NCBI RefSeq assembly: GCF_015223355.1 | Contig: NZ_JADFFK010000006.1 | Coordinates: forward strand, 1-64,000 | Direction: 5' to 3' | Origin: Salipiger mangrovisoli | GTDB taxonomy: Bacteria > Pseudomonadota > Alphaproteobacteria > Rhodobacterales > Rhodobacteraceae | Length of the DNA: 64,000 nt | In this document: positions 45,861 to 57,225 of the stretch, piece by piece | Layout: every line of letters begins with the position of its first letter | Position numbering within the stretch: position 1 is the stretch's first letter | Notes under the pieces: model-generated | Database searches by the model: none | Seen by the model: the letters and a program-made list of their open reading frames with translations, nothing else | What the model was told of the DNA's origin: nothing | Position numbers and translations under genes: made by a program

Positions 45861-46422
45861 GACCATAATAAACAAAAGACAAAGGATACGTCGGCCCAAC
45901 AGCCTCCCCCTTCTGCCCGAACGGAGAACGTCGCCCTGAAAATGCGGGCGAGGCGCTGCCATCAGGAGAGAAATCTCCGATCTTGCTCAGTCATGACAGC
46001 GACCCGGGCCCGTTCAGATTAGCGGGAAATCGCCGTGCGTGAGCAGTTTTTTGCGCCAGCCCGGCAGCTTTCGTGCAAGCCACTGTCCTGCCGCATCTTT
46101 TCCACAATCTGTGGACCACGGATTTTCAACCCAAGAGAGAACGACTCGATTGGCCCTGCTACGCTGCCGCGAAGGCAAGCGAGAATCACCGGGTCGGCAC
46201 AGATCTATGATCGCGGTCAAATCATTAATATGTTGTTAACAATGGATTTTTTGAGAACCCGCCTTGCAAAACCACCAGATGCAGTAGCGCATTCCTTGTC
46301 ACCTACATTCAGCAGTGTTCACCGCAAGAGACTCAGACTGTCGCAGAATTGACATACCGAGGCTGTGGATAAAATCGGGCATGCATTGTCCGGCCTGCCG
46401 ATCGCGTGTCTGCAATAGAAGA
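45861..46422. other. Gene-free AT-rich region with DnaA-box-like sites
   Basis: No convincing ORF is present. It contains TTTTCCACA (46098-46106) and TGTGGACCA (46110-46118), which form TCCACA-ATC-TGTGGA at 46101-46115. A perfect DnaA box occurs as TGTGGATAA at 46364-46372. Between them is the AT-rich stretch around AAATCATTAATATGTTGTTAAC (46219-46240, quoted in part: ATTAATATGTTGTTAAC). This is reminiscent of a replication or DnaA-regulated region. The genes alongside are not those usually seen at a chromosome origin, so the function is open. Confidence 0.4.
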
Positions 46423-46449
46423 CGCCCCCGGCCTTGCGAGCCGGGGGCG
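46423..46449 (-). terminator. Terminator of isocitrate dehydrogenase
   Basis: A perfect 10-bp stem (CGCCCCCGGC at 46423-46432 and its complement at 46440-46449) with a 7-nt loop begins 24 nt after the icd stop. It is followed on the minus strand by TCTTCTATTG, a weak T-rich tail. Confidence 0.7.
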
Positions 46450-46472
46450 CGGTCACACCGTCAGGCGCGATT

Positions 46473-48677
<2,205 letters not shown>

Positions 48678-48872
48678 GATGCGGTGCCTTTCCTGGGGGT
48701 CTGGCCCCCTTTAGCCGTTCTGCATACAAAGGTCTACAGTCGCGGTGACGCAGCAAAGCGCCGCGCTTCGCCCCCCTGCCCTAGCGCGGAGTCCGCGCGT
48801 TTTCCACGCCGTGCAGCCCGCGTGCGCGACCATATGCCGATGGCAAGGTCAGCGCGATGCGCGTCGAAGCGA

Positions 48873-49997
48873 TCAGTCCTCTTCGCGCAGGCTCGACCCT
48901 TCGGGCAGCGGGCGCTTGATGTTGCGCTGCATGTCCATGACGTAGCCGATGATCGCCGCCACCGCCTCCCAGTGCTGGATCGGGATCTGCTTGTCGACCT
49001 CGGCCACGTCATGCAGCGCGCGCGCCAGCGGCTTGTTCTCGATGATCGGCACCTCCGCCTCGCGCGCCAGCTCGCGGATCCGCGCGGCAAGCAGGTCCGC
49101 CCCCTTGGCCACGCAGACCGGCGCCAGATCGACCCCGCTCTCGTATTTCAGCGCCACGGCGAAATGGGTCGGGTTGGTCAGCACCACCGTGGCCCGCGGC
49201 ACCGCCTGCGCGACGCGCTGCCGGGCCCGCTCGCGGCGCAATTGCATCCGCTTGCCACGGATCTGCGGATCGCCTTCGGTGTCCTTGTGCTCGTCCTTGA
49301 TGTCCTGCAGCGACATGCGCTGGTTGCGCCGGTGCTCGAAGCGTTTCCACAAGACGTCCGCGACGGCGATCACCAGCAGCAGCGCCAGCACCACAAGCAG
49401 CATCTGCGAGGCCGTGCGGCGGGCGAAGTCGGTCACCATCTCGGGCAGGATCCCTTGCACCATCCAGATTTGGCGGACGCCGTGATAGGTGATCCAGAGC
49501 CCGATCGTGCCCACCACCAGCACCTTCACGATGCTCTTGAGGAATTCGACCATGGCGCCCATCGAGAAGATCTTCTTGAACCCCGCGAGCGGGCTGATCT
49601 TTGACAGCTTCGGCCGGATCCTCTCTGCCGCCACAACGATATCGCCCTGCAGGAGCACCCCGGCCACGGCGCCGAGCACCATCAGCGTCAGCAGCGGCGC
49701 GAGCAGGATGCCGACGCCGCGCAGCACACCCCAAGTCACCCCGCCCAGATCGCGGATGCCCTGAACGTCCTCGCCAACGGTCACCTGCCCCGCGGTCTCG
49801 AAAACCCCGCGCAGCACCCCCGCAAGCGGCGCGGAGACGCTCGGCATGACAAAGGCGGTGATCGCAAAAAGCGACAGCACCGCGGTGACGTTCCCCACCT
49901 CCTTGGAACTCGGGACCTCGCCTTTCTCTCGCGCCTTGCGCAGCTTTCGCTCGGTCGGCTCTTCGGTCTTGTTGCTCTTGTCCTCGTCTTCGGCCAC
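48873..49997 (-). CDS. flhB: Flagellar export switch protein FlhB
   Basis: A 374-residue inner-membrane export component. A charged N-terminus (DEDKSNKTEEPTERKLRKAR) is followed by four hydrophobic helices. The cytoplasmic domain carries the self-cleavage motif NPTH in VVLTNPTHFAVALKYE (near residue 273), which controls the switch in export specificity. It is the last gene of the flgB-to-flhB operon, 10 nt after fliR. Confidence 0.96.
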   Translation of the reverse strand: MAEDEDKSNKTEEPTERKLRKAREKGEVPSSKEVGNVTAVLSLFAITAFVMPSVSAPLAGVLRGVFETAGQVTVGEDVQGIRDLGGVTWGVLRGVGILLAPLLTLMVLGAVAGVLLQGDIVVAAERIRPKLSKISPLAGFKKIFSMGAMVEFLKSIVKVLVVGTIGLWITYHGVRQIWMVQGILPEMVTDFARRTASQMLLVVLALLLVIAVADVLWKRFEHRRNQRMSLQDIKDEHKDTEGDPQIRGKRMQLRRERARQRVAQAVPRATVVLTNPTHFAVALKYESGVDLAPVCVAKGADLLAARIRELAREAEVPIIENKPLARALHDVAEVDKQIPIQHWEAVAAIIGYVMDMQRNIKRPLPEGSSLREED

Positions 49998-50007
49998 CGC
50001 GCGCTCC

Positions 50008-50763
50008 TCAGAAGACCAGCAGGCCGAGCCAGTCGGCGAAATGCTCGGCGAACTCGCGCAGCATCAGTGGCGAAGCCATGACCAGCACCAGCAGGCCCGA
50101 GCAGATCAGCACCGGCCCGGCGACGAAGAACACCGGCAGCGTCGGCATCATGCGCGCGGTCAGGCCCATCGCCAGGTTGAGCAGCAATCCCATGACGAAG
50201 AAAGGCGCGGCGATCGACAGGCCCATGTAGAAGCTCGCGCTCACCGCCTTGACGATCTGCTGCGCGAGATCGCCGGTGAGAATGCGCCCCGGCGGGAAGA
50301 TATCGTAGCTCATCACCATGGCGTGGATGATCAGGTGATGCATGTCGGTCGCGAAGATCACCGCCACCGCCGCCATCATCAGCGCCGTAGAGACGAGGTT
50401 GGCCCCTTCGAAGGAGCCGAGGCTGGGCGAGAAGGCGTTGGCAAGCCCGGCGATCATGCCGATCTGGTAGCCGGCGAATTGCAGCCCGGTCAACAGGATG
50501 CGCCCGCACATGCCGATCCACACCCCCAGCGTCAGCTCGATCGCGAGGATGCCGATGAAGCCGGCGGTGTTGTCGAAATCCACCGGCCCCAGCGGCGCCA
50601 GAGGATAGAGCGCCAGCGACAGCACCAGCGCCATGGCCAGCCGGTGACGCACCGGGAACAGCGGCTCTCCGAGGCCGGGCATGAACATCAGGATGCCGCC
50701 GATGCGGGCAAAGACCAGCGCCACCCCGAGGAACTGGACGGTGATCAGCGCCGAGACGTTCAT
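50008..50763 (-). CDS. fliR: Flagellar biosynthesis protein FliR
   Basis: A 251-residue export-gate membrane protein from ATG 50763, which overlaps the flhA stop by one base (TAATG). It has about six hydrophobic helices and family segments such as ARIGGILMFMPGLGEPLFPV, GYQIGMIAGLANAFSP and MAVAVIFATDMHHLII (cited in part). It forms the export gate with FliP and FliQ. No fliP gene is in this window. Confidence 0.94.
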   Translation of the reverse strand: MNVSALITVQFLGVALVFARIGGILMFMPGLGEPLFPVRHRLAMALVLSLALYPLAPLGPVDFDNTAGFIGILAIELTLGVWIGMCGRILLTGLQFAGYQIGMIAGLANAFSPSLGSFEGANLVSTALMMAAVAVIFATDMHHLIIHAMVMSYDIFPPGRILTGDLAQQIVKAVSASFYMGLSIAAPFFVMGLLLNLAMGLTARMMPTLPVFFVAGPVLICSGLLVLVMASPLMLREFAEHFADWLGLLVF

Positions 50764-52865
50764 TACTTGCCGATGGTCGCGACGGTGCGCAGCGCGGCCT
50801 TGCGGTGGATCTCGTTGTGCGAGAGCACGGTGGTCATCGGGCTGACCCGTTCCAGCATCGAGCGCACGAAGCTGCGCACCTCGGGGCTGACCAGCAGCGC
50901 CGGCCATTCGTCGCGCTCGGCGAATTGCTGGATCTCGCGCCGCGCCTGCAGCACGAAGTCCTGCACCCGCTGCGGCGACATGACGAAGTTGCGCTCGTCG
51001 CCGCTGACCCGCAGCGCCTCGAGGAACTCCTTCTCCCAGCCCGGACCCATGGTGATCACCGAGATGAAGCCCGAGCCGTCCACCATCGATTTGCAGATCT
51101 GGTTGGCGAGGCGGCGGCGCACCTGCTCGGTGATCTGTGTCACGCTGGAGGTGCCGCGCTTGGCCTCGGCGATGGCCTCGATGATCAGGGGCAGGTTGCG
51201 GATCGAGACGCGCTCGGCCAGCAATCCCTGCAGCACCTGCTGGATCAGCACCATCGGCGCGTTGCCGGGGATTTCCTTGGCGAGCTTCTGGTACTCGCGG
51301 TCCAACCCCTCGATCAGCTCCTGCGTTGCGCCGTAGGTGGTCAGTTCCGGCAGGTGTTCCTTCACCACCTCGGTCAGATGGGTGATGATCACGCTTTCCG
51401 GGTCGACCACGGTCAGCCCCATGCCCTCGGCCTGCTTGGCGGTCTGCGGATCGACCCAGAGCGCATCGAGGCCGAAGGTCGGATCCTTGCCCTTCTCGCC
51501 CTTCAGACCGCAGTCACCGGGGTTGACCACCATCATGCCCGCGGGGCGCACCTCGCCGCGGGCGACCTCGACCCCCTGCACCATCAGCGCGTAGCTCTGC
51601 GAGGGCAGCATCGGCTCGTCCTTGATCCGCACCGTGGGCAGCACGAAGCCGAACTCGCGCGCGAAAAGCCCGCGCAGGCTCTTGATCTTGCCCGCCAGCG
51701 CCGCGTCGGGGCTGGAGATCAGCGGCACCAGCGCCTGCCCCAGATCAAGCCGCAGCGTGTCGAGTTTCAGCGTCTCCTTGATGCTGTCCTCGGCAGGTGC
51801 GGCGGCCGCCTTCTGACGCTGGGCCTCCTCGCGGGCTGCGCTGCGGGTGGCCTCTTCGGCACCGCGCTGCACGGTGATGCCGAGAAAGATCATCAGCCCT
51901 GCCAGCGCCGCGAAGACCAGAGACGGGAAGCCCGGCAGCAAGCCGATGGCAAAGAGCAGCGCCGCGGCCATGAACAGAGCCTTGGGGAACTTCGACAGCT
52001 GACCCAGGACCGCCTCGTTGGCCGCACCCTCGGTGCCGCCCTTGGTGACGATGAGACCCGCGGCGAGCGAGACGACCAGCGCGGGAATCTGCGACACCAG
52101 CCCATCGCCGATGGTCAGCACCGTGTAGAAGTTCGCCGCCTCAGAGAGCGACAGGTCGTGCTGCGCCACGCCGATCAGGATGCCGCCGATGACGTTGATC
52201 AGCGTGATGATGATCCCTGCCACCGCGTCGCCACGCACGAATTTGCTGGCACCGTCCATCGCACCGAAGAAGCCGCTCTCGTCCTCCAGCTCCTTGCGGC
52301 GGCTGCGCGCCTGCTCCTCGTCGATCAGCCCGGCGCCGAGATCGGCATCGATGGCCATCTGCTTGCCGGGCATCGAGTCCAGCGAGAAACGGGCCGAGAC
52401 CTCGGCGATCCGGGTCGAGCCCTTGGTGATCACCACGAAGTTGATGACCACGAGGATCGCGAAGATCACGATGCCGATGATGAAATTGCCGCCGACGATG
52501 AAGCGCGAGAAACCCTCGATCACCCCGCCCGCGGCGCCGGGGCCGGTGTGGCCCTCGGACAGGATCAGCCGGGTCGAGGCGACGTTGAGTGACAGCCGCA
52601 GCATTGTGACCACCAGCAGCAACGTCGGGAAGGAGTTGAATTCCAGCGGCTTCGGGATCCACAGCGCGACCATCAGGATCAGCACCGAGACCGACAGCGA
52701 GACCGCGAGACCGAGGTCGAGGATCACCGGCGGAAGCGGCACGAAGAGCATGCCGAGCATCAGCGTCACGCCGAGGGCAAAGGCCACGTCGCGGTTGGCG
52801 AAGCCCTTGCTCATCAGACCGGAGCCCTTGCGTGGGGAACTTGTGAAAGGATCGGTCACGGCCAT
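50763..52865 (-). CDS. flhA: Flagellar biosynthesis protein FlhA
   Basis: A 700-residue export-gate protein. The N-terminal half has eight hydrophobic helices and the FHIPEP-family signature region (LVVTMLRLSLNVASTRLIL, DSMPGKQMAIDADLGAG). The C-terminal cytoplasmic domain binds export chaperones. Length is typical. The start overlaps the stop of the transglycosylase gene (ATGA at 52865). Confidence 0.96.
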   Translation of the reverse strand: MAVTDPFTSSPRKGSGLMSKGFANRDVAFALGVTLMLGMLFVPLPPVILDLGLAVSLSVSVLILMVALWIPKPLEFNSFPTLLLVVTMLRLSLNVASTRLILSEGHTGPGAAGGVIEGFSRFIVGGNFIIGIVIFAILVVINFVVITKGSTRIAEVSARFSLDSMPGKQMAIDADLGAGLIDEEQARSRRKELEDESGFFGAMDGASKFVRGDAVAGIIITLINVIGGILIGVAQHDLSLSEAANFYTVLTIGDGLVSQIPALVVSLAAGLIVTKGGTEGAANEAVLGQLSKFPKALFMAAALLFAIGLLPGFPSLVFAALAGLMIFLGITVQRGAEEATRSAAREEAQRQKAAAAPAEDSIKETLKLDTLRLDLGQALVPLISSPDAALAGKIKSLRGLFAREFGFVLPTVRIKDEPMLPSQSYALMVQGVEVARGEVRPAGMMVVNPGDCGLKGEKGKDPTFGLDALWVDPQTAKQAEGMGLTVVDPESVIITHLTEVVKEHLPELTTYGATQELIEGLDREYQKLAKEIPGNAPMVLIQQVLQGLLAERVSIRNLPLIIEAIAEAKRGTSSVTQITEQVRRRLANQICKSMVDGSGFISVITMGPGWEKEFLEALRVSGDERNFVMSPQRVQDFVLQARREIQQFAERDEWPALLVSPEVRSFVRSMLERVSPMTTVLSHNEIHRKAALRTVATIGK

Positions 52866-53683
52866 CAGAACATCTTTCGGAAGGCGGGCAGTACGGGTTG
52901 CATGACCTCGCGCCCGTAGAGACTGCGCGCGCCCTCGTCGGCGGCACCGCTTCGCGTGGTCAGCCAGGAGGTCCAGAAGTGGCCCTCGGGCAGCGGTTCG
53001 GCAGAAGCAACCGCGACCGCGACGCTTGCATCGCCATCCCCAGCCCCCGCCGCCAGCGCGCGGAAGATATCAAGGCGGTCATTGGCGATCGCCACATTCT
53101 GCTTGAGCCGCCCGAGGTAGACCTGCTGGTACTCGGGCGTTGCCGAGTGATACCGGCCCGCCGCCTCGACCCAGTCGCCGGTCTGCTCGTAGAGCGAGAC
53201 CAGCAGCCGCGCCGCGTAATCGACGTTGCGCGCCGGATCGAAACCATGCTCAAGCGAGACGAAAGCCTCGGGATGCCAGCGCAGGTTGACCTGCATGCAA
53301 CCCACATCGACCGAAGCGACGCCGTCCTTCTGCCGCGCCCGCACCCAGCTGGCGGCGGTCTCGGGGTTGTTGAAGTAGCGGCCGTCGCCCTCGGCATTGG
53401 CGGTCCAGGGCCAGATGGTCAGCTCGCCTTCGTGCATCATGCCCGACTCCTGCAGGCCGATGCCGAGGAGCAGGTTGCCGGGAATCTGGTGGCGCAGCTG
53501 CGCGCGCAGGATCTCTCGGATGCAGATGCCCGAAGGTGCCGAGGCCGTGGCCGTGGCCACAGGGGCCATCGGCTCGGCCGTGCGCGGCGTCGGGCGGTAG
53601 AAGTCGCTCCAGTCCGCGACAGCGCTCTGCCCGCTGCCGACCAGCGCCGCGACGGCCAGAAGTGCGCTCCACAGCCCGCGCAT
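52865..53683 (-). CDS. Flagellar-cluster lytic transglycosylase (SLT domain)
   Basis: A 272-residue exported protein from ATG 53683. A signal peptide ends GQSAVADW near residue 24. The SLT domain shows the catalytic Glu in LLLGIGLQESGMM, then WPWTANAEGDGRYF, DVGCMQVNLRWHPEAF and AAGRYHSATPEY. Two cysteines may form a disulfide. Its place between fliQ and flhA, with overlapping stop and start codons on both sides, points to local opening of peptidoglycan for the flagellar rod. Confidence 0.9.
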   Translation of the reverse strand: MRGLWSALLAVAALVGSGQSAVADWSDFYRPTPRTAEPMAPVATATASAPSGICIREILRAQLRHQIPGNLLLGIGLQESGMMHEGELTIWPWTANAEGDGRYFNNPETAASWVRARQKDGVASVDVGCMQVNLRWHPEAFVSLEHGFDPARNVDYAARLLVSLYEQTGDWVEAAGRYHSATPEYQQVYLGRLKQNVAIANDRLDIFRALAAGAGDGDASVAVAVASAEPLPEGHFWTSWLTTRSGAADEGARSLYGREVMQPVLPAFRKMF

Positions 53684-53952
53684 CAAAAGCCCCCGTTTAT
53701 GATCAGGTCGAACACCGAATCCGAGAGCCGCTTCACCATGGCGTACATGAAAGGCATCAGCACCAGCAGGCCAAGGAAGATCGCCACGATCTTCGGCACG
53801 AAGGTCAGCGTCATTTCCTGGATCTGCGTCAGCGCCTGGAAGAAGGCCACGGCCAAGCCGATGCTCAGCGCGATCGCCATGATCGGACCGGATGCGTAGA
53901 GCACGGTCAGGAAAGCGTCCGACAGGATCGTATGCGTATCGGCTTCGGTCAC
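53683..53952 (-). CDS. fliQ: Flagellar biosynthesis protein FliQ
   Basis: An 89-residue export-gate protein with two membrane helices. GTG 53952 is chosen because it gives the family's normal length and start (MTEADTHTILSDAFLTVL); the open frame extends upstream into fliE. Blocks ASGPIMAIALSIGLAVAFFQ and ALTQIQEMTLTFVPK are typical. Confidence 0.93.
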   Translation of the reverse strand: MTEADTHTILSDAFLTVLYASGPIMAIALSIGLAVAFFQALTQIQEMTLTFVPKIVAIFLGLLVLMPFMYAMVKRLSDSVFDLIINGGF

Positions 53953-53971
53953 CGCGTCCCCATTCGCCGGA

Positions 53972-54301
53972 TCAGACCGGCATGCGCATGATTTCCTGGT
54001 AGGCCTCGACCAGCTTGTCGCGCACCGACACCGCCACCTTGACGGTGGATTCCAGTTCGAGCGTCGCCAGCACGACCTGCTGCGTGTCGACATCGCCGCG
54101 CATGCCGCTCTGTGCAACCGCCTCGGCCTGACGGATGGTCTGCACTGTGTCGGCACCGGCCTTGGCAATCATGTCCGAGAAGCTGGGCTTCTCGGTCCGG
54201 TCCGGCACGATGGCCGGCATCTTCTCGGCGGCCATGTCGCGCGACGCACGGTATGCGCCGCTGGCGGTGTTCAGCGAAAGAAGCGAGGAAGGTCCCGCCA
54301 T
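53972..54301 (-). CDS. fliE: Flagellar hook-basal body protein FliE
   Basis: A 109-residue rod-MS-ring adaptor. The C-terminal half QQVVLATLELESTVKVAVSV followed by RDKLVEAYQEIMRMPV is the FliE signature; the N-terminal half is variable. It lies 11 nt after flgC and 19 nt before fliQ. Confidence 0.93.
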   Translation of the reverse strand: MAGPSSLLSLNTASGAYRASRDMAAEKMPAIVPDRTEKPSFSDMIAKAGADTVQTIRQAEAVAQSGMRGDVDTQQVVLATLELESTVKVAVSVRDKLVEAYQEIMRMPV

Positions 54302-54312
54302 AGTTCAAAGTC

Positions 54313-54723
54313 CTATTTCAGCAGGTCGAGCAGCTGCGAGCGCATGGTGCGCCCGGTCTCGAACATGTTCAGGTTGGCCTGGTAGCTGCGCGAGGCCTCG
54401 CGCATGTTGGCCAGCTCGAGGATGGTCTTGACGTTCGAGACCTTGACGAAGCCGTCCTGGTTGGCGGCAGGATGCGACGGGTCGAAGCGCAGCTCGAAAT
54501 CGGCGTCATCCTGGGTCACGTCCGAGACACCCACCATCGAGGCACCGGTCTCGCGGTCGATCATTTCCTCGAAGGAGATCACCTTGCGCCGATAGGGCTC
54601 GCCCCCTTCGGTGTTGCCGGTGGAGCTGGCGTTGGCGACGTTCTCCGAGACGACCTTGAGGCGCTCGCCCTGGGCACGCATGCCGCTCGCTGCGACGTTC
54701 AGAACTGATTTCAGCGGATCCAT
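54313..54723 (-). CDS. flgC: Flagellar proximal rod protein FlgC
   Basis: A 136-residue rod protein. The N-terminal LNVAASGMRAQGERLKVVSE and NVANASSTGNTEGGEPYRRK, and the C-terminal NVKTILELANMREASRSYQ, are diagnostic. It is exported through the flagellar apparatus. It follows flgB by 11 nt. Confidence 0.95.
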   Translation of the reverse strand: MDPLKSVLNVAASGMRAQGERLKVVSENVANASSTGNTEGGEPYRRKVISFEEMIDRETGASMVGVSDVTQDDADFELRFDPSHPAANQDGFVKVSNVKTILELANMREASRSYQANLNMFETGRTMRSQLLDLLK

Positions 54724-54734
54724 GATGCCCTCTC

Positions 54735-55136
54735 TCAGCGGATGCCAGTGACCGCGACGGTCAGCAGGGTGTGGCCCTTCCGATACAACTCCGCCGCCAA
54801 CCGGTAGCTGCCCGCCACTTCCGCCGCCTTGATGGTCTGCTGCTCGACCGACACGGTGTTGCCGTCGAGGCTGGCTTCCCAGGCGGTTTCGTCGCGCTCG
54901 ATTCGCACGCCGTCGGGGGTGGTATGGCCACTCTGGATGTGCTGCGCGTTGGTGACCGCCAGGCCGTTCATCGACCGCTGCCCGTCGAGCGCCTGGGCAA
55001 AGTCATTCACCTCGCGGGCCTTGTAATTAGGCGTATCCGCGTTGGCGATGTTCTCGGAAATCACACTCTGCCGCGCCCCGAGCCACGTCATGCGCTCGGA
55101 GGCCAACTGGAAAAAGGACATACCATCAAGTTTCAT
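54735..55136 (-). CDS. flgB: Flagellar proximal rod protein FlgB
   Basis: A 133-residue rod protein, first gene of the operon. ATG 55136 has AGGGAAC upstream. The start SFFQLASERMTWLGARQSVI and SENIANADTPNYKAREV, and the C-terminal TIKAAEVAGSYRLAAELYRK, match FlgB. It is divergent from fliI across a 67-bp gap. Confidence 0.95.
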   Translation of the reverse strand: MKLDGMSFFQLASERMTWLGARQSVISENIANADTPNYKAREVNDFAQALDGQRSMNGLAVTNAQHIQSGHTTPDGVRIERDETAWEASLDGNTVSVEQQTIKAAEVAGSYRLAAELYRKGHTLLTVAVTGIR

Positions 55137-55203
55137 GAAGAGTTCCCTTTCGGTTGAAACAAGGATAGCATGAATAAAACGGACACATCAATGGATAGTG
55201 ACC

Positions 55204-56550
55204 ATGCACACCGCGTTTTCGGAGCTTTCAAGCCTTACCAGGACCATTGAAAGGTCAAGCATAACCGGCGAGGTGAAATCCGCGCTCGGGCTGGTCCTGA
55301 CCGTTTCGGGGCTCGAGCGCGCGGTGGGCATCGGTGCGCATTGCCTGGTGCAGGGACGCGAGGGGCCGGTCCTGGCCGAGGTCGTTGGCATCGACGCCCA
55401 GGGCACGCGCCTGCTGCCCTTCGGCAGCTGGGACGGGGTGCGCACCGGCGATCCGGTGCATGTGTCGCACAGCGCCAACGAGATCCGCCCCGACGACGCC
55501 TGGATCGGCCGCGTGGTGAACGCGCTCGGTCAGCCGCTCGACGGCAAGGGCCGCCTGCCCGAAGGCGGCAGCCCGCGCAAGATCCGCGCCGCGCCGCCCC
55601 CCGCCTTTGAACGCCGCCGGGTTGGCCAGCGGCTCAACACCAAGGTCAAGGTGATGGACGTCTTCACCCCGCTCTGCCGTGGGCAGCGCATGGGGGTCTT
55701 CGCGGGATCGGGCGTCGGCAAGTCCACGATGATGGCGATGCTGGCGCGCGGTGCGCAGGCGGACGTGATCGTCGTGGGCCTCGTCGGCGAGCGTGGCCGC
55801 GAGGTGCAGGACTTCCTTCAGGAAGACCTCGGCGAGGACGGTCTGGCGCGCTCGGTGGTGGTCGTCTCCACCGGCGATGAGCCGCCGCTGATGCGCCGTC
55901 AGGCGGCCTGGACCGCCACGACCGTGGCCGAATACTTCCGCGATCAGGGCAAGCAGGTGCTGCTGCTGATCGACAGCGTCACCCGCTTTGCCATGGCGCA
56001 ACGCGAGATCGGTCTCGCCGGGGGCGAGCCGCCGACCGCCAAGGGCTACCCGCCCACCACCTTCGCCGAGCTGCCGCGGATGATGGAACGCGCCGGGCCA
56101 GGCTCGGGCAGCGGCGGCGACATCACCGCGCTCTATACCGTGCTGGTCGATGGCGGCGACATGGAGGACCCGATCGCCGACGCTGTGCGCGGTATCATGG
56201 ACGGGCACATCGTGCTCGACCGCAAGATCGCCGAACAGGGCCGCTTCCCGGCGGTGAACCTGCTCCGCTCGATCTCGCGGATGCTGCCCGATTGCCATCA
56301 CCCGGACGAATACGCGATCTACAAGGCCGCCCGCCGCGCCGCGGCGCGCTATGCCGACATGGAAGAGCTGATCCGCATCGGCGCCTACCGCCGCGGCAGC
56401 GACCCCGAGGTGGATTCCGCCATCGATCTGGCCGAGCCACTCGACCGGCTTCTCAGCCAGGGCAAGCGCGAGTCCATGGACGTCTCCGAGACCTTCGCCC
56501 GGCTCCACGGCGCGCTCGGCGATGCGGACATCCCGGTGCTGCCCGGCTGA
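55204..56550 (+). CDS. fliI: Flagellum-specific export ATPase FliI
   Basis: A 448-residue ATPase from ATG 55204; GTG 55198 is an alternative and neither has a strong ribosome site. It has Walker A GVFAGSGVGKST (from near residue 166), GLVGERGREVQDFL, Walker B VLLLIDSVTRFAMAQREIGL and the PTAKGYPPTTFAELPRMMER loop. It drives export of rod, hook and filament proteins. It is transcribed divergently from flgB. FliH and FliJ genes are not adjacent. Confidence 0.95.
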   Translation: MHTAFSELSSLTRTIERSSITGEVKSALGLVLTVSGLERAVGIGAHCLVQGREGPVLAEVVGIDAQGTRLLPFGSWDGVRTGDPVHVSHSANEIRPDDAWIGRVVNALGQPLDGKGRLPEGGSPRKIRAAPPPAFERRRVGQRLNTKVKVMDVFTPLCRGQRMGVFAGSGVGKSTMMAMLARGAQADVIVVGLVGERGREVQDFLQEDLGEDGLARSVVVVSTGDEPPLMRRQAAWTATTVAEYFRDQGKQVLLLIDSVTRFAMAQREIGLAGGEPPTAKGYPPTTFAELPRMMERAGPGSGSGGDITALYTVLVDGGDMEDPIADAVRGIMDGHIVLDRKIAEQGRFPAVNLLRSISRMLPDCHHPDEYAIYKAARRAAARYADMEELIRIGAYRRGSDPEVDSAIDLAEPLDRLLSQGKRESMDVSETFARLHGALGDADIPVLPG

Positions 56551-57225
56551 CAGGCACCGCCGCAGGCAAGACATCGCCGGGGCGGGTTCGGGATGCTGCC
56601 CGCCCGCGAGCGGAACCATGCCCAACCGGTCGTGCTGCGGCCTATCGCCAGCCCATGCTGCAGTGCAACATCTCGCCCCCATCCATGCCGGGAGAATAAC
56701 GTGATGCAACTCTACCTATAGGCGATTCGCCGAATTCCGGGTCCCAGCGGTCGGACGAATCGGAATACTTGCAGAATGTGCCGTAAAACACGGGCCCACT
56801 GGCCAAATCTCGCCGAAGCGCGGGAAACAACCGCAGCGAACTTGGCCTCATTTCGGCAACAATTGACCATTTAAAGGCGAATTGCAGCCCAATTTGGTTT
56901 CACGTTTGACTAAAGGTTGGGCGGTGGGGTTAATGCCGCTATCAGGTTATGCTGTAGTGCAGAAAAGCTTGGAAAATTCCCAAGCTCACGACGTTATGGA
57001 GATGGTTTGTAGTAAGGTTTTCTCACGGGAGGACTTGTTTGAGTTTCCAAGGTCGTGGAACAGCGTCCAGCGTCATTGTCCCATCGTTACAATGAGCTTC
57101 TAAGAACAGAGAGCACGGCCGCTGTAGGCCGCGTTCCGCCGATAAAATAATTTGAGAGGCCCCGCTCTGGCGTGGCCCTACGTGGGCAGTTGAGATTAGA
57201 CACGAAGACAATTTGGGATACCAAA
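56551..57225. other. Gene-free, lower-GC stretch before the exopolysaccharide locus
   Basis: About 675 bp hold no convincing gene; short open frames here show no protein-like pattern. GC content falls from about 56.7 kb. A 7-bp inverted repeat with a 7-nt loop (AGCTTGG at 56966-56972 and CCAAGCT at 56980-56986) could be an operator. The exoY-like gene's promoter must lie here. Confidence 0.5.

Noticed and set aside
46014-46220. 68-codon minus-strand ORF in the icd-vapBC gap
   Set aside because: No ATG or ribosome site at its start and no protein-like pattern; the region is better explained as non-coding.
55170-55250. 26-codon ORF from ATG 55170 overlapping the fliI start
   Set aside because: It has a weak AAGGAT site, no recognisable feature, and overlaps a certain gene in another frame.
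56882-57103. 73-codon plus-strand ORF in the gap before the priming transferase
   Set aside because: It starts without a ribosome site and has no recognisable pattern; kept only as part of the intergenic region.
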